Numbered from the stretch's first letter, positions 13,720 to 21,209 are shown. The stretch is 21,855 nucleotides of DNA from UBA8106 sp913052135 (GCA_913052135.1 CAJXDY010000043.1:1-21855), one strand, 5' to 3'. Translations and numbers: made by a program. Notes: generated by a model from the letters alone, not told the origin.

Positions 13720-15558
13720 ATGCTAAGCATTGTGATTCATGTGGCACGAGCATTTGTTGGACTTTTGGCTGTGGTGATATTGCCGGCACTCGCTACTTCA
13801 GTCACTGCTCACAACGGGAATCAAGTCGACAGCACAGCTGAAACTTGGGTGAACAGGACGCTTGAGACCATGTCGCTGGATGAGCAAATCGGCCAGTTGA
13901 TTATGCCCTCATTTTTTGGCACCTATACCAGTAGTGATAGTGATGTCTATGACGAGCTCGTCCGTTTTGTGCGCGAGTATCATGTGGGTGGTTTTCTCGT
14001 ATTTGGTGGACGTGTGCCAACGCCTGGCGTGTTGCTTAATCCAACATACGGATCTGTGATTCTTGGCCAGCCGTTAGCAACCGCTTCAATGTTGAATCGT
14101 TTGCAAGCCGTTGCGAAGGTGCCATTGTTAAATGCGGCTGATTTTGAGGCTGGCGTAGGCTTTCGCCTGGCGGGAGCTACTGTCTTACCACGTGCCATGG
14201 CTTTTGGTGCCAGTGGAGACGAGCAGTTGTCTTACGATGCAGGTCGGACAACAGCACTGGAGGCTCGGGCAATCGGAGTGCATCTCAATTTTGCTCCGGT
14301 CGTCGACGTCAATAACAACCCGGACAATCCAGTCATTAATACGCGCTCGTTCGGTGAGGATCCTATAGCAGTGGGCCGGCTGGCTGCCGCCTATGTGCGA
14401 GGTCTTCATGCCGGAGGGATGCTTGCGACCCTCAAACATTTCCCAGGTCACGGCGATACTAACGTGGATTCCCACGTCGGACTACCGATCATCCGTCATC
14501 CACGTGAGCGACTTGAGCGTGTTGAGTGGCCACCGTTCCGGGACGGTATTGCGGCGGGAGCTGACGCCATCATGACGGGACACATCGAATTTCCAGCATT
14601 GGACCCGACCGTTGGCGTGCCAGCGTCGTTGAGTCGAGAAGTTGTGATGAAAGGGATTCGCGAGGGACTTGGGTTCGACGGCCTGATTTACACCGATGGA
14701 ATGCAGATGGGTGCTGTTACGGCACTCATGTCATCTGGTGACGCGGCTGTTCGGGCCATTCAGGCGGGGAATGACGTGCTCGTGCACTCAGCAGATCCAG
14801 CTGAAGCCTTTAACGCCATCCGGATGGCCGTTGAGCGTGGCGAAATCGACCCAGCGCAGGTGCGAGCTTCCGCCGCCCGCGTCCTCCGAGCGAAGACTGC
14901 GGTGAACTTACATCGAACTCGAATGGTCGATCTCGCTGCACTCCCTGCTACGCTTGGTGGCCGGGTTCACGCTGAAGTAGCGAACCGTGCCAGCGAACAG
15001 GCTGTCACGCTGATCGCCGACGCGCGAAACCAAATTCCGTTACAGATCGCTCCGAATGCACGCGTCTTGTATTTATCAGTTCTTGATCGACCGTCTGGTT
15101 GGTTGATCGCGGCACCGAGTCGCACGTTTGTCGCTGAACTAAAGGCTCGCTGGGCCAATGTGACAGCCATCGAGCTCTCAAATCAGACTTTGCCGGCGAC
15201 TCTGGATTTGGTGCGAAGTACAGCTGATCGCTACGATGCAATCATTGTGTCGATTTTTGTTCGCACAACTCCTCGCCCAGGCGGGATGACGCTCGCACCA
15301 CCACTCGTGTCGTTGCTGAAGGATCTGGTAACCACATCAGCAACATACGATCAGCCATACGCTGCAACATTGTTTGGAAGTCCCTATACAGCGATGGTGC
15401 TACCAGATTTGCCAGCTGTGCTGCTTACCTACGATTTCTATGATCGGGCAGAACGTACAGCTGTGAGGGCTCTTGCTGGAGAAATTCCGATTACTGGTCG
15501 ACTCCCCATTGAGTTGCCAGGCCTGCTACCAGTTGGACATGGACTGATGCGTCCGTAG
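13720..15558 (+). CDS. Secreted glycoside hydrolase family 3, beta-N-acetylhexosaminidase type
   Basis: A 612-residue GH3 enzyme with a signal peptide (hydrophobic residues ~2-29 ending ATSVTA), so exported to the periplasm or beyond. The N-terminal TIM barrel has NagZ-type motifs: LNFAPVVDVNNNP near 189-201, NTRSFGEDP near 207-215, KHFPGHGDT at 239-247, the acid/base dyad D250-H252 in DSH, and nucleophile D326 in IYTDGMQMGAV. Such enzymes release N-acetylglucosamine from muropeptides or chitin-like oligomers. Unlike short cytosolic NagZ (~340 aa), this has an additional C-terminal domain of ~230 residues of the GH3-C/flavodoxin-like type. Exact substrate is not determinable. It is transcribed away from moaB. 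Confidence 0.85.
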   Translation: MLSIVIHVARAFVGLLAVVILPALATSVTAHNGNQVDSTAETWVNRTLETMSLDEQIGQLIMPSFFGTYTSSDSDVYDELVRFVREYHVGGFLVFGGRVPTPGVLLNPTYGSVILGQPLATASMLNRLQAVAKVPLLNAADFEAGVGFRLAGATVLPRAMAFGASGDEQLSYDAGRTTALEARAIGVHLNFAPVVDVNNNPDNPVINTRSFGEDPIAVGRLAAAYVRGLHAGGMLATLKHFPGHGDTNVDSHVGLPIIRHPRERLERVEWPPFRDGIAAGADAIMTGHIEFPALDPTVGVPASLSREVVMKGIREGLGFDGLIYTDGMQMGAVTALMSSGDAAVRAIQAGNDVLVHSADPAEAFNAIRMAVERGEIDPAQVRASAARVLRAKTAVNLHRTRMVDLAALPATLGGRVHAEVANRASEQAVTLIADARNQIPLQIAPNARVLYLSVLDRPSGWLIAAPSRTFVAELKARWANVTAIELSNQTLPATLDLVRSTADRYDAIIVSIFVRTTPRPGGMTLAPPLVSLLKDLVTTSATYDQPYAATLFGSPYTAMVLPDLPAVLLTYDFYDRAERTAVRALAGEIPITGRLPIELPGLLPVGHGLMRP

Positions 15559-15614
15559 TCTTGCATCAGTATCAGCTGGTCAATCCATCACCAGATGTAT
15601 CAATAACCGCATGT

Positions 15615-15620
15615 TATACT
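15615..15620 (+). promoter_or_regulatory. -10 box for the tRNA-Arg/tadA transcript
   Basis: TATACT at 15615-15620, about 53 bases before the mature tRNA 5' end, matches the -10 consensus at five of six positions. No good -35 is seen at the proper distance. It is the best promoter candidate in the gap after the GH3 gene. Confidence 0.35.
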
Positions 15621-15672
15621 TAGCGATTTGAGAGTGGACTCTGTCCTATGTGACACGGTTCCCTTAAGATTC

Positions 15673-15749
15673 GCGCCCTTAGCTCAGCTGGATAGAGCGT
15701 CTGGCTACGAACCAGGAGGTCGCAGGTTCGAATCCTGCAGGGCGCGCCA
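15673..15749 (+). tRNA. tRNA-Arg (anticodon ACG), CCA encoded
   Basis: A full cloverleaf: acceptor GCGCCCT/AGGGCGC, D-arm AGCTCAGCTGGATAGAGC, anticodon stem CTGG/CCAG with loop CTACGAA (anticodon ACG), T-arm GCAGGTTCGAATCCTGC, discriminator G and encoded CCA at 15747-15749. A34 must be deaminated to inosine by TadA to read CGU, CGC and CGA; the tadA start codon lies two bases downstream. Confidence 0.97.
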
Positions 15750-15750
15750 C

Positions 15751-16224
15751 ATGATCGTCATGCATGAAGCATATATGCGGGCCGCGCTGGACGAAGCACA
15801 CCGAGCGTCCGCACAACACGAAGTGCCAATTGGTGCGGTCGTAGTTGTCGATGGCAAGGTGGTAGGCGCTGGCTTCAATCAGCCGATTTCGACATCCGAC
15901 CCGACTGCTCATGCGGAGGTAATTGCCTTGCGAGCAAGTGCCCGCACGATCGGTAATTACCGGATCACCGGTGGCACGCTCTTTGTCACGGTCGAACCCT
16001 GCTTGATGTGTGTGGGTGCCATCATCCATGCACGCCTTGGAACGGTGGTGTATGGTGCCGCTGAGCCAAAGACCGGCGCGGTCCAGTCAACGATGCACGC
16101 TTTCGACCAGAAGGCCTTAAATCATCGCGTGACTGTGGTGAGTGGAGTGCTTGAAGAGGAGTGTGCTGAACTACTCCAGAAGTTTTTTCGCGAACGGCGC
16201 AACAAGAATGTGGCAACTGGCTAG
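15751..16224 (+). CDS. tadA: tRNA-specific adenosine deaminase TadA
   Basis: A 157-residue zinc deaminase that converts A34 of tRNA-Arg(ACG) to inosine. Zinc/catalytic motif HAE is at H54-E56 (PTAHAEVIAL) and PCLMC at C84/C87 (VEPCLMCVGAIIHARLG). VPIGAVVV near 25-32 and GNYRITGGTLFVT near 68-80 match TadA rather than guanine or cytosine deaminases. The C-terminal LLQKFFRERR is typical. The first ATG is 15751, one base after the CCA of tRNA-Arg; later in-frame ATGs at 15760 and 15775 exist. The region upstream of 15751 is tRNA, so there is no room for a normal ribosome site. tRNA-Ser(CGA) follows 38 nt after the stop. Confidence 0.94.
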   Translation: MIVMHEAYMRAALDEAHRASAQHEVPIGAVVVVDGKVVGAGFNQPISTSDPTAHAEVIALRASARTIGNYRITGGTLFVTVEPCLMCVGAIIHARLGTVVYGAAEPKTGAVQSTMHAFDQKALNHRVTVVSGVLEEECAELLQKFFRERRNKNVATG

Positions 16225-16262
16225 GTGCCTATTTACCAGCTGTCGCGGATTGAAATGTTTTC

Positions 16263-16353
16263 GGAGAGGTACCGAAGTGGTCGTAACGGGGGCGCCTCGA
16301 AAGCGTCTTGTCGGGTAACCGGCACGTGGGTTCGAATCCCACCCTCTCCGCCA
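16263..16353 (+). tRNA. tRNA-Ser (anticodon CGA), CCA encoded
   Basis: Type II tRNA: acceptor GGAGAGG/CCTCTCC, anticodon stem GGCGC/GCGTC with loop CTCGAAA (anticodon CGA, reads UCG), a long variable arm, T-arm GTGGGTTCGAATCCCAC, discriminator G and encoded CCA at 16351-16353. It follows tadA by 38 nt with no obvious promoter of its own, suggesting a tRNA-mRNA-tRNA transcript. Confidence 0.96.
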
Positions 16354-16382
16354 TTCCTTCGTCCACGGGAATCCCATAAAAT
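16354..16382 (+). promoter_or_regulatory. Candidate promoter of the gene at 16389, leaderless
   Basis: TTCCTT (16354-16359), 17 bases, TAAAAT (16377-16382; five of six to consensus), then six bases and the ATG at 16389. The -35 is weak and begins right after the tRNA-Ser CCA. No Shine-Dalgarno is present. Confidence 0.4.
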
Positions 16383-16388
16383 GTTCCC

Positions 16389-16895
16389 ATGAACCCTGAG
16401 TCGATTGACCTGTTATTTCGACCCGAAGCCCCCATCTCGTCTCTAGAAGAGCTTGATGAAATTTACCCTGGCAGCTGGGACCCTTGGGATATTTGTGACC
16501 GCGGGGAGCCCGTCGCTTCCATCACGACCGGCGTTAATATCGTCAAGTTGGGTGGTGCCACTGTCTGGGTGGGGGTCATGGGACTACGTGTAGGGTCGGA
16601 TATTCACTACCTTATTCAACACGAAATAACCGGCGACGCTCTACACGAACCCACTTACCGAAAGTCCGCAGCGCCGCTGACCCTCGGTGAACTGTATGAC
16701 TTCCTGATGGGTGCAGTGCATCTGTTTGAAGGCGAGGACAATCTTTTTGAAGTATTTAAGCATGGAGGTTTTATTCAGCTTGAGCGGGGTAATCGAGAAC
16801 AAAGTCAGTTTCTGCAATTCTTCGAAGTCGACTCGGACTTTTACCCCGACCTTGACAGATTGGTGCGCCAGCGCTTCATAGAGCGTTGGGGATAA
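16389..16895 (+). CDS. Acidic soluble protein of unknown function
   Basis: A 168-residue protein I do not recognise. It has no signal peptide and no membrane segment and is acidic, with several tryptophans (SWDPWDICD near residues 29-37). Secondary structure looks mixed: a beta-rich centre (NIVKLGGATVWVGVMGLRVGSDIHYLIQHEI), then helices (LTLGELYDFLMGAVHLFEGEDNLFEVFKHGG, and the DLDRLVRQRFIERW end). No catalytic cysteine/histidine set is evident. It lies between tRNA-Ser(CGA) and a convergent outer-membrane-type gene. An open frame of this length with a plausible promoter and GC pattern like its neighbours supports a real gene. Confidence 0.72.
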   Translation: MNPESIDLLFRPEAPISSLEELDEIYPGSWDPWDICDRGEPVASITTGVNIVKLGGATVWVGVMGLRVGSDIHYLIQHEITGDALHEPTYRKSAAPLTLGELYDFLMGAVHLFEGEDNLFEVFKHGGFIQLERGNREQSQFLQFFEVDSDFYPDLDRLVRQRFIERWG

Positions 16896-16916
16896 CCAGC
16901 CTCTGTCTATTCCCTT

Positions 16917-16940
16917 ACCGAGCCTTGTCGCGGCTTCGGT
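16917..16940. terminator. Hairpin between convergent genes
   Basis: ACCGAGCC, seven-base loop, GGCTTCGGT with one bulged base form a GC-rich stem in the 59-base gap between two convergent genes. No T-run on either strand, so termination is only suggested by position. Confidence 0.35.
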
Positions 16941-16954
16941 CGGTCTGACTAGTC

Positions 16955-18268
16955 TTAGAACGCGCGAATAAATCCGCCATTCGAACCGGCAAACCGTGAA
17001 TTGACGACGTTGTTGTAAATTGATCCGAAGGTGTAGGTAAAGCCAACCCGTAGGCCGTATTCATAGTCGGTGGCCAATTGGCGCTGTTTTAAGAGGATTT
17101 CCGCATCAGTGATGCCGCTTCTCGCAAGAAAAATTTGATCACGGATGAGGGAGGCGTCGCCTCGAACGTTGAACGAGAATCCCCGAAACACCCGGACGTC
17201 AAACCGTCCGAACAGCACAACCCGATACTTGCTAGGGTCATTCAGAAATTGCCGATACTCCATGGTCACGCCGCTTTCACCCCAAGGTTGATTCAGGTCG
17301 AGCGAGACCATTGCCCCGTGACTGGGACGTTGTTCCGTTGTTTTGTCAAAAAGGGTAATTTTGTTGAAGTCGAAGTAGGTGTATCCAAGTGAATAGTTGA
17401 TGGTGAACTGCTTGCGTGTGGATTCCGAGTACGGGAAGAAATTGTACTCAATGGCTGGTGCTATATGAACGGTGAGATCTTGATTGCGATACGTCGTTGA
17501 AACAGCCGACCCTCCGAAGCCGAGGCCAACATGCTCTCCGAAACTTTTAATAAATCTTGCGGTTATAGCGTTGTTTCGGCGGATGTTGAGTAACTTGGTT
17601 TTGTTGCTCAACTCGTACGAGTCTTCGTCATAATCGATCCAAATGCCAAGATTAACTTTCCAATCTTCCGTGATGTGATTCGCTGAGAGGGACCCACCAA
17701 ACTCTTTGGACGTTTCAGATTCCTCTAAGTCCAGTCGGGTATTCAACCGGGTGCGGAAGACCCAAAAATTCCACGGGTCGTCGTCCGGTTGCGCACTCAT
17801 CGCAGGACGTTCTGAAGCGTTTTCTTGTTCAACGGTGAGTTGTTCAGCCAAGGGTGTTTCGGCCGCATAGCGCATGAGACCCAGCCGGAGCATCTGCGCG
17901 GATCGCTGCTGGATTTCGTAATCCGTCTCATGCATGGCCTCGAAAAACGTAAGTTGATCGTCAAGACCCTCGAAGGTTTCCAGCCCAATAAAATCCATCG
18001 TATAGGCGCGACCCCCACCACCCGTCGTTTCACGGGTCACGAGCACATGGACTTGAGCGTCCTGACGATCACGCATGAAGTTCACGAAGGTGATTTCCTG
18101 GCGGAAGAAATCGTCATCGCAGATTCTCCGATCGCAGTCGAGAAAAATACGGAGCGCCTGATTGTTCCCTTCGGTAGTCGAATCTGGCCGTTCTTGCCCG
18201 AATGCGGTTGTGGAAAGTGCTAGGAAAAGCAGCGTTAGAGCGAATCGGTGACCACGTTTTCTTATCAT
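16955..18268 (-). CDS. Exported outer-membrane beta-barrel-like protein
   Basis: A 437-residue protein with a clear signal peptide (MIRKRGHRFALTLLFLALSTTAFG, cleavage near QER). The N-terminal domain (residues ~38-145) holds FLDCDRRICDDDFFRQEITFVNF with C45 and C50, then VHVLVTRETTGGGGRAYTMDFIG. I associate this pattern with hypothetical proteins of Gemmatimonadota/Acidobacteriota, but I cannot name a function. From ~165 onward it alternates polar and hydrophobic residues with many aromatics (LGFGGSAVSTTYRNQDLTV, QFTINYSLGYTYFDF), and the chain ends in F, as in outer-membrane barrels. The start follows tRNA-Ser(GGA) by 28 bases on the same strand, with a T7 run between them. Confidence 0.75.
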   Translation of the reverse strand: MIRKRGHRFALTLLFLALSTTAFGQERPDSTTEGNNQALRIFLDCDRRICDDDFFRQEITFVNFMRDRQDAQVHVLVTRETTGGGGRAYTMDFIGLETFEGLDDQLTFFEAMHETDYEIQQRSAQMLRLGLMRYAAETPLAEQLTVEQENASERPAMSAQPDDDPWNFWVFRTRLNTRLDLEESETSKEFGGSLSANHITEDWKVNLGIWIDYDEDSYELSNKTKLLNIRRNNAITARFIKSFGEHVGLGFGGSAVSTTYRNQDLTVHIAPAIEYNFFPYSESTRKQFTINYSLGYTYFDFNKITLFDKTTEQRPSHGAMVSLDLNQPWGESGVTMEYRQFLNDPSKYRVVLFGRFDVRVFRGFSFNVRGDASLIRDQIFLARSGITDAEILLKQRQLATDYEYGLRVGFTYTFGSIYNNVVNSRFAGSNGGFIRAF

Positions 18269-18296
18269 TGAAAAAAATGGAACAAAAGATTGATTC

Positions 18297-18386
18297 TGGC
18301 GGAGAGAGTGGGATTCGAACCCACGGTAGAGTTACCCCTACACACGCTTTCCAAGCGTGCTCCTTCAACCACTCGGACATCTCTCC
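18297..18386 (-). tRNA. tRNA-Ser (anticodon GGA), CCA encoded
   Basis: Minus-strand type II tRNA: acceptor GGAGAGA/TCTCTCC, D-arm with CCGAGTGGTTGAAGG, anticodon stem CACGC/GCGTG with loop TTGGAAA (anticodon GGA, reads UCC/UCU), long variable arm GTAGGGGTAACTCTAC, T-arm GTGGGTTCGAATCCCAC, discriminator G, encoded CCA (18299-18297). It is the second serine tRNA within 2.2 kb, in opposite orientation to the first. Confidence 0.97.
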
Positions 18387-18481
18387 ATATGTTTACGACA
18401 CGAACTTATAAATCGTTTATGGTTCTGCTAGGCACAAAACGCGAATGAGCTTACCACAGTGATAGAACTCACGGGGTCAAC

Positions 18482-18511
18482 TTGATCGAGTTGCATGCTG
18501 CACGCTACACT
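18482..18511 (+). promoter_or_regulatory. dnaX promoter candidate
   Basis: TTGATC (18482-18487), 18-base spacer, TACACT (18506-18511). Initiation near 18518 would give a leader of about 35 bases before the dnaX ATG. No strong Shine-Dalgarno precedes the ATG. Confidence 0.45.
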
Positions 18512-18553
18512 GATGGCCGTTCGTCCACATATAAGTAGACCATACTGTTACAA

Positions 18554-20299
18554 ATGTCCTATGAAGTAATTGCCAGAAAATGGCGTCCTCGAGTCTTTGA
18601 AGACGTAGTTGGGCAGCCGGGGGTGACCCAGACCCTGCGGAATGCAATTGTCAGCGAGCACATTGCTCAAGCCTTCGTCTTTGCGGGTCCACGAGGTGTT
18701 GGTAAAACAACGACAGCTCGGATTTTGGCGCGAGCCTTGAATTGTGAAAAAGGGCCGACGCCGGACCCGTGCGGCACATGTGCCGCCTGCAAGGAAATCG
18801 CGGACGGTCGGGATATCGATGTCCTCGAACTTGATGGCGCGACGCACACAGGTATCGATACGATTCGGGAAGTGATTATTGATGGCCTGGCGATCATGCC
18901 AGTTCGTGACCGCTACAAAATCTTTGTAATCGATGAGTGCCATCAATTATCCACTAGTTCATTTAACGCATTACTGAAATCCCTCGAAGAGCCGCCGCCG
19001 CATGTGGTCTTTATGATGGCAACGACTAGGCTCGACAAAATTCCAGATACCATTCTGTCCCGTTCGCAAGTGTTCGAATTTCGCACCATTGGTACCAAGG
19101 TGATCAGTGAACAGCTTTGGAAGATTGCGTCAAAGGAGAAAATTCAGATCGACGAGGCAGCCATTGCGCTATTGGCGCGTGAAGCGGAAGGCAGTATGCG
19201 GGATGCGCAAAGTTCGTTTGACCAGGTCATCGCGTTCTCCAATGAAAAGATTACAACCGACGAAGTGTCCACGGTCCTTGGGTTGGTCGCTCGAGATTTA
19301 CTGTTCGACGTGTTTACGGCAGTGGCCGACGAACGCGCATCAGCGCTATTCGAGTTGGCAGGTTCTTTCGTGGAATCCGGGTGCAACCTAACGTTGGTAT
19401 GTCGAGACCTCTCTCGGTTATGTCGCGATCTGCTGGTCTTGGGCATTGATTCGAAGCGTATCGATGATCCGGAGATTGCTCCAGAACACGAACGCGATCG
19501 ACTTCAGACGCTGCAAGCACAATTTTCTCGTGAGGATCTCATGCGCGGCTTTGAAGTTCTCGCCCGTGCGGAAAAAGATATTCGTAGCGCTGCTCAACCT
19601 CGCTACCATTTGGAAATGGCCTTATTGCGCTGGGTGCACCTGCGCAAGTTAGTGCCACTAACCGAACTCATGAAGGGTCTACAGGAGGGCAGGCCGGGAA
19701 GTAGCCCCGTCAACGATGTTCCGCATCCATCTCAGTCAGGACCATCCTTACCCTCTATAAGTAAGAAGAAACCATCAAACCGACCGGCAGCATCGTCCTC
19801 AAAGCGGGTACCCACAAAAAGTGCAGCGAAACACGATGAGGTGGTGGCGCCAAGAGACACTGCGTCTGTCGAAGGTGGCGGGGAACCGACTGATATTAAG
19901 AATGCGCTTCTTACTGCGATCAAGAGCGCTAAGAAATTCTTTTATGGAACGGTTGTAGCACAGGCTAAACAGATCGAGGTGAGCGGCGACCGAGTCACTT
20001 TCGTTTTCTCGCCTACTCATCGGACGCTCCAGGAGCAATTTGAGCAACAACGCAGTTGGCTTGAGTCCAAAGCGACTGAGATAATGAGTCGTAAGATTGT
20101 CGTCGTCGCGAAGCAAGCAGAGGTCGACCCTGACGAGAGCGCGGGTGGGGCAGAAGGGGACTCGCCGCTACAGAACCCGGCTGCACAGGGCTCAGAGACG
20201 ATGGACACAAGCCTTAAAAAAGAAGCTATGGCCGAGGCCGCTGTACAAGAGATGCTAGATGTGTTGCCAGCGCAGATTCGCGATGTAAAAAAAATCTGA
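18554..20299 (+). CDS. dnaX: DNA polymerase III subunit tau (DnaX)
   Basis: A 581-residue clamp-loader ATPase that loads the sliding clamp and links polymerases in the replisome. It begins SYEVIARKWRPRVFEDVVGQ. Walker A GPRGVGKT is at residues 45-52, the zinc module cysteines are C64, C73, C76 and C79, Walker B/DExH is VIDECH at 125-130 (C129 where Val is usual), and the SRC/arginine-finger region reads LSRSQ near 168-172, with Ser for Cys. A low-complexity Ser/Pro/Lys linker (~380-440) leads to a C-terminal domain ending LDVLPAQIRDVKKI. I see no in-phase slippery site at the end of domain III that would give a gamma form. The last codons form an A8 tract at the stop. ybaB starts 14 bases later. 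Confidence 0.95.
   Translation: MSYEVIARKWRPRVFEDVVGQPGVTQTLRNAIVSEHIAQAFVFAGPRGVGKTTTARILARALNCEKGPTPDPCGTCAACKEIADGRDIDVLELDGATHTGIDTIREVIIDGLAIMPVRDRYKIFVIDECHQLSTSSFNALLKSLEEPPPHVVFMMATTRLDKIPDTILSRSQVFEFRTIGTKVISEQLWKIASKEKIQIDEAAIALLAREAEGSMRDAQSSFDQVIAFSNEKITTDEVSTVLGLVARDLLFDVFTAVADERASALFELAGSFVESGCNLTLVCRDLSRLCRDLLVLGIDSKRIDDPEIAPEHERDRLQTLQAQFSREDLMRGFEVLARAEKDIRSAAQPRYHLEMALLRWVHLRKLVPLTELMKGLQEGRPGSSPVNDVPHPSQSGPSLPSISKKKPSNRPAASSSKRVPTKSAAKHDEVVAPRDTASVEGGGEPTDIKNALLTAIKSAKKFFYGTVVAQAKQIEVSGDRVTFVFSPTHRTLQEQFEQQRSWLESKATEIMSRKIVVVAKQAEVDPDESAGGAEGDSPLQNPAAQGSETMDTSLKKEAMAEAAVQEMLDVLPAQIRDVKKI
20287..20293 (+). other. Candidate -1 slippery heptamer at dnaX stop
   Basis: The end of dnaX reads GTA AAA AAA ATC TGA; bases 20287-20293 are A AAA AAA in the correct phase for -1 tandem slippage. 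A shifted ribosome would read AAT CTG AGG TAT AGA GAG GTC and then the ybaB ATG at 20314 in frame, giving a DnaX-YbaB fusion. No strong downstream stem-loop was found by eye. Confidence 0.4.
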
Positions 20300-20313
20300 G
20301 GTATAGAGAGGTC

Positions 20314-20616
20314 ATGAACATTCAAGAACTTATGAAGCAGGCTCAGCAAATGCAAGAACGTATGCAAAAGCAACTCGCTGAGACTCAGGTTGAGGCCACC
20401 GCTGGCGGCGGTATGGTGACGGTTGTGATGAACGGAGCGAAGCAAATAATGAAGTTAACAATCGATCCTGAAGTTGTATCGAAGGAAGATGTCGACATGC
20501 TCCAAGATCTCATCGTTGCGGCCGTGAATGACGCACAGAGAAAAGTCGACGAGACCGTCACAAATCAAATGGGTGGGCTCATGGGTGGCCTGAAGATGCC
20601 TGGGCTGATGGGATGA
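20314..20616 (+). CDS. ybaB: Nucleoid-associated protein YbaB/EbfC
   Basis: A 100-residue DNA-binding homodimer of the YbaB/EbfC family, regularly found between dnaX and recR. It starts with an amphipathic helix rich in Q and M (NIQELMKQAQQMQERMQKQLAETQ), has the family core VEATAGGGMVTVVMNGAKQIMKLTIDPEVV and LQDLIVAAVNDAQRKVDE, and a Gly/Met tail (MGGLMGGLKMPGLMG). The ATG at 20314 has GAGAGG a few bases upstream. Its stop overlaps the recR start as ATGA, indicating coupling. Confidence 0.94.
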   Translation: MNIQELMKQAQQMQERMQKQLAETQVEATAGGGMVTVVMNGAKQIMKLTIDPEVVSKEDVDMLQDLIVAAVNDAQRKVDETVTNQMGGLMGGLKMPGLMG

Positions 20617-21209
20617 TCGAACTCGCTCCCCTAGCGGTGTTGATCGAGCAGCTTCAACGGTTGCCAGGCATCGGTGTGAAAAGTGCGCAACGGTTGGCGT
20701 TTCACATTCTCAAACATCCACGTGATAACGTTGAGCAGTTGTGTGACGCCCTTCGTGAGGTGAAGGATCAAATAACGTACTGTTCAATTTGCAGTAATGT
20801 CACCGACGTTGAACCATGTCGATTCTGCACCGATCCGGATCGCAACAAGCGTCTCATTTGCGTGGTGGAAGAACCCCATAATGTGTCGTCTGTTGAGAAA
20901 ACAAGAGATTTTGATGGTACATACCATGTGCTTATGGGGGCGTTATCGCCACTTCAGGGCATAGGGCCTGATGACTTGAAGGTGAAGGAACTATTAGCGC
21001 GGGTTAGCGATCATCAGGTCGATGAAGTGATCTTGGCTACCAATCCGAATGTTGAAGGAGAAGCAACTGCTATCTACCTCGCCAAGTTGCTTAAATCACT
21101 CGATGTCCGCGTGACACGGATTGCGATGGGTGTCCCCGTGGGTAGCGATCTGGAGTATGCAGACGAAATGACAATGCACAAGGCGCTTGAGGGAAGACGG
21201 GACTATTGA
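20613..21209 (+). CDS. recR: Recombination mediator RecR
   Basis: A 198-residue protein of the RecFOR pathway, which loads RecA at SSB-coated gaps. Helix-hairpin-helix RLPGIGVKSAQRLAFHIL is near residues 16-33. The zinc finger is C57, C60, C69 and C72. The Toprim domain begins ICVVEEPHNVSSVEKT and contains YHVLMGALSPLQGIGPDDL; the end has GVPVGSDLEYADEMTMHKALEGR. All are standard. The ATG at 20613 overlaps the ybaB stop by four bases. Length is typical (~200). Confidence 0.96.
   Translation: MIELAPLAVLIEQLQRLPGIGVKSAQRLAFHILKHPRDNVEQLCDALREVKDQITYCSICSNVTDVEPCRFCTDPDRNKRLICVVEEPHNVSSVEKTRDFDGTYHVLMGALSPLQGIGPDDLKVKELLARVSDHQVDEVILATNPNVEGEATAIYLAKLLKSLDVRVTRIAMGVPVGSDLEYADEMTMHKALEGRRDY

Noticed and set aside
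17825..18223. 132-codon plus-strand open frame opposite the outer-membrane protein
   Set aside because: Antisense to the signal-peptide-bearing gene; no ribosome site and no motif.
19740..20225. Programmed frameshift giving a gamma form of DnaX
   Set aside because: A-rich runs at 19755, 19814 and 20215 are not in the X-XXY-YYZ phase or lie too near the C-terminus to make gamma.
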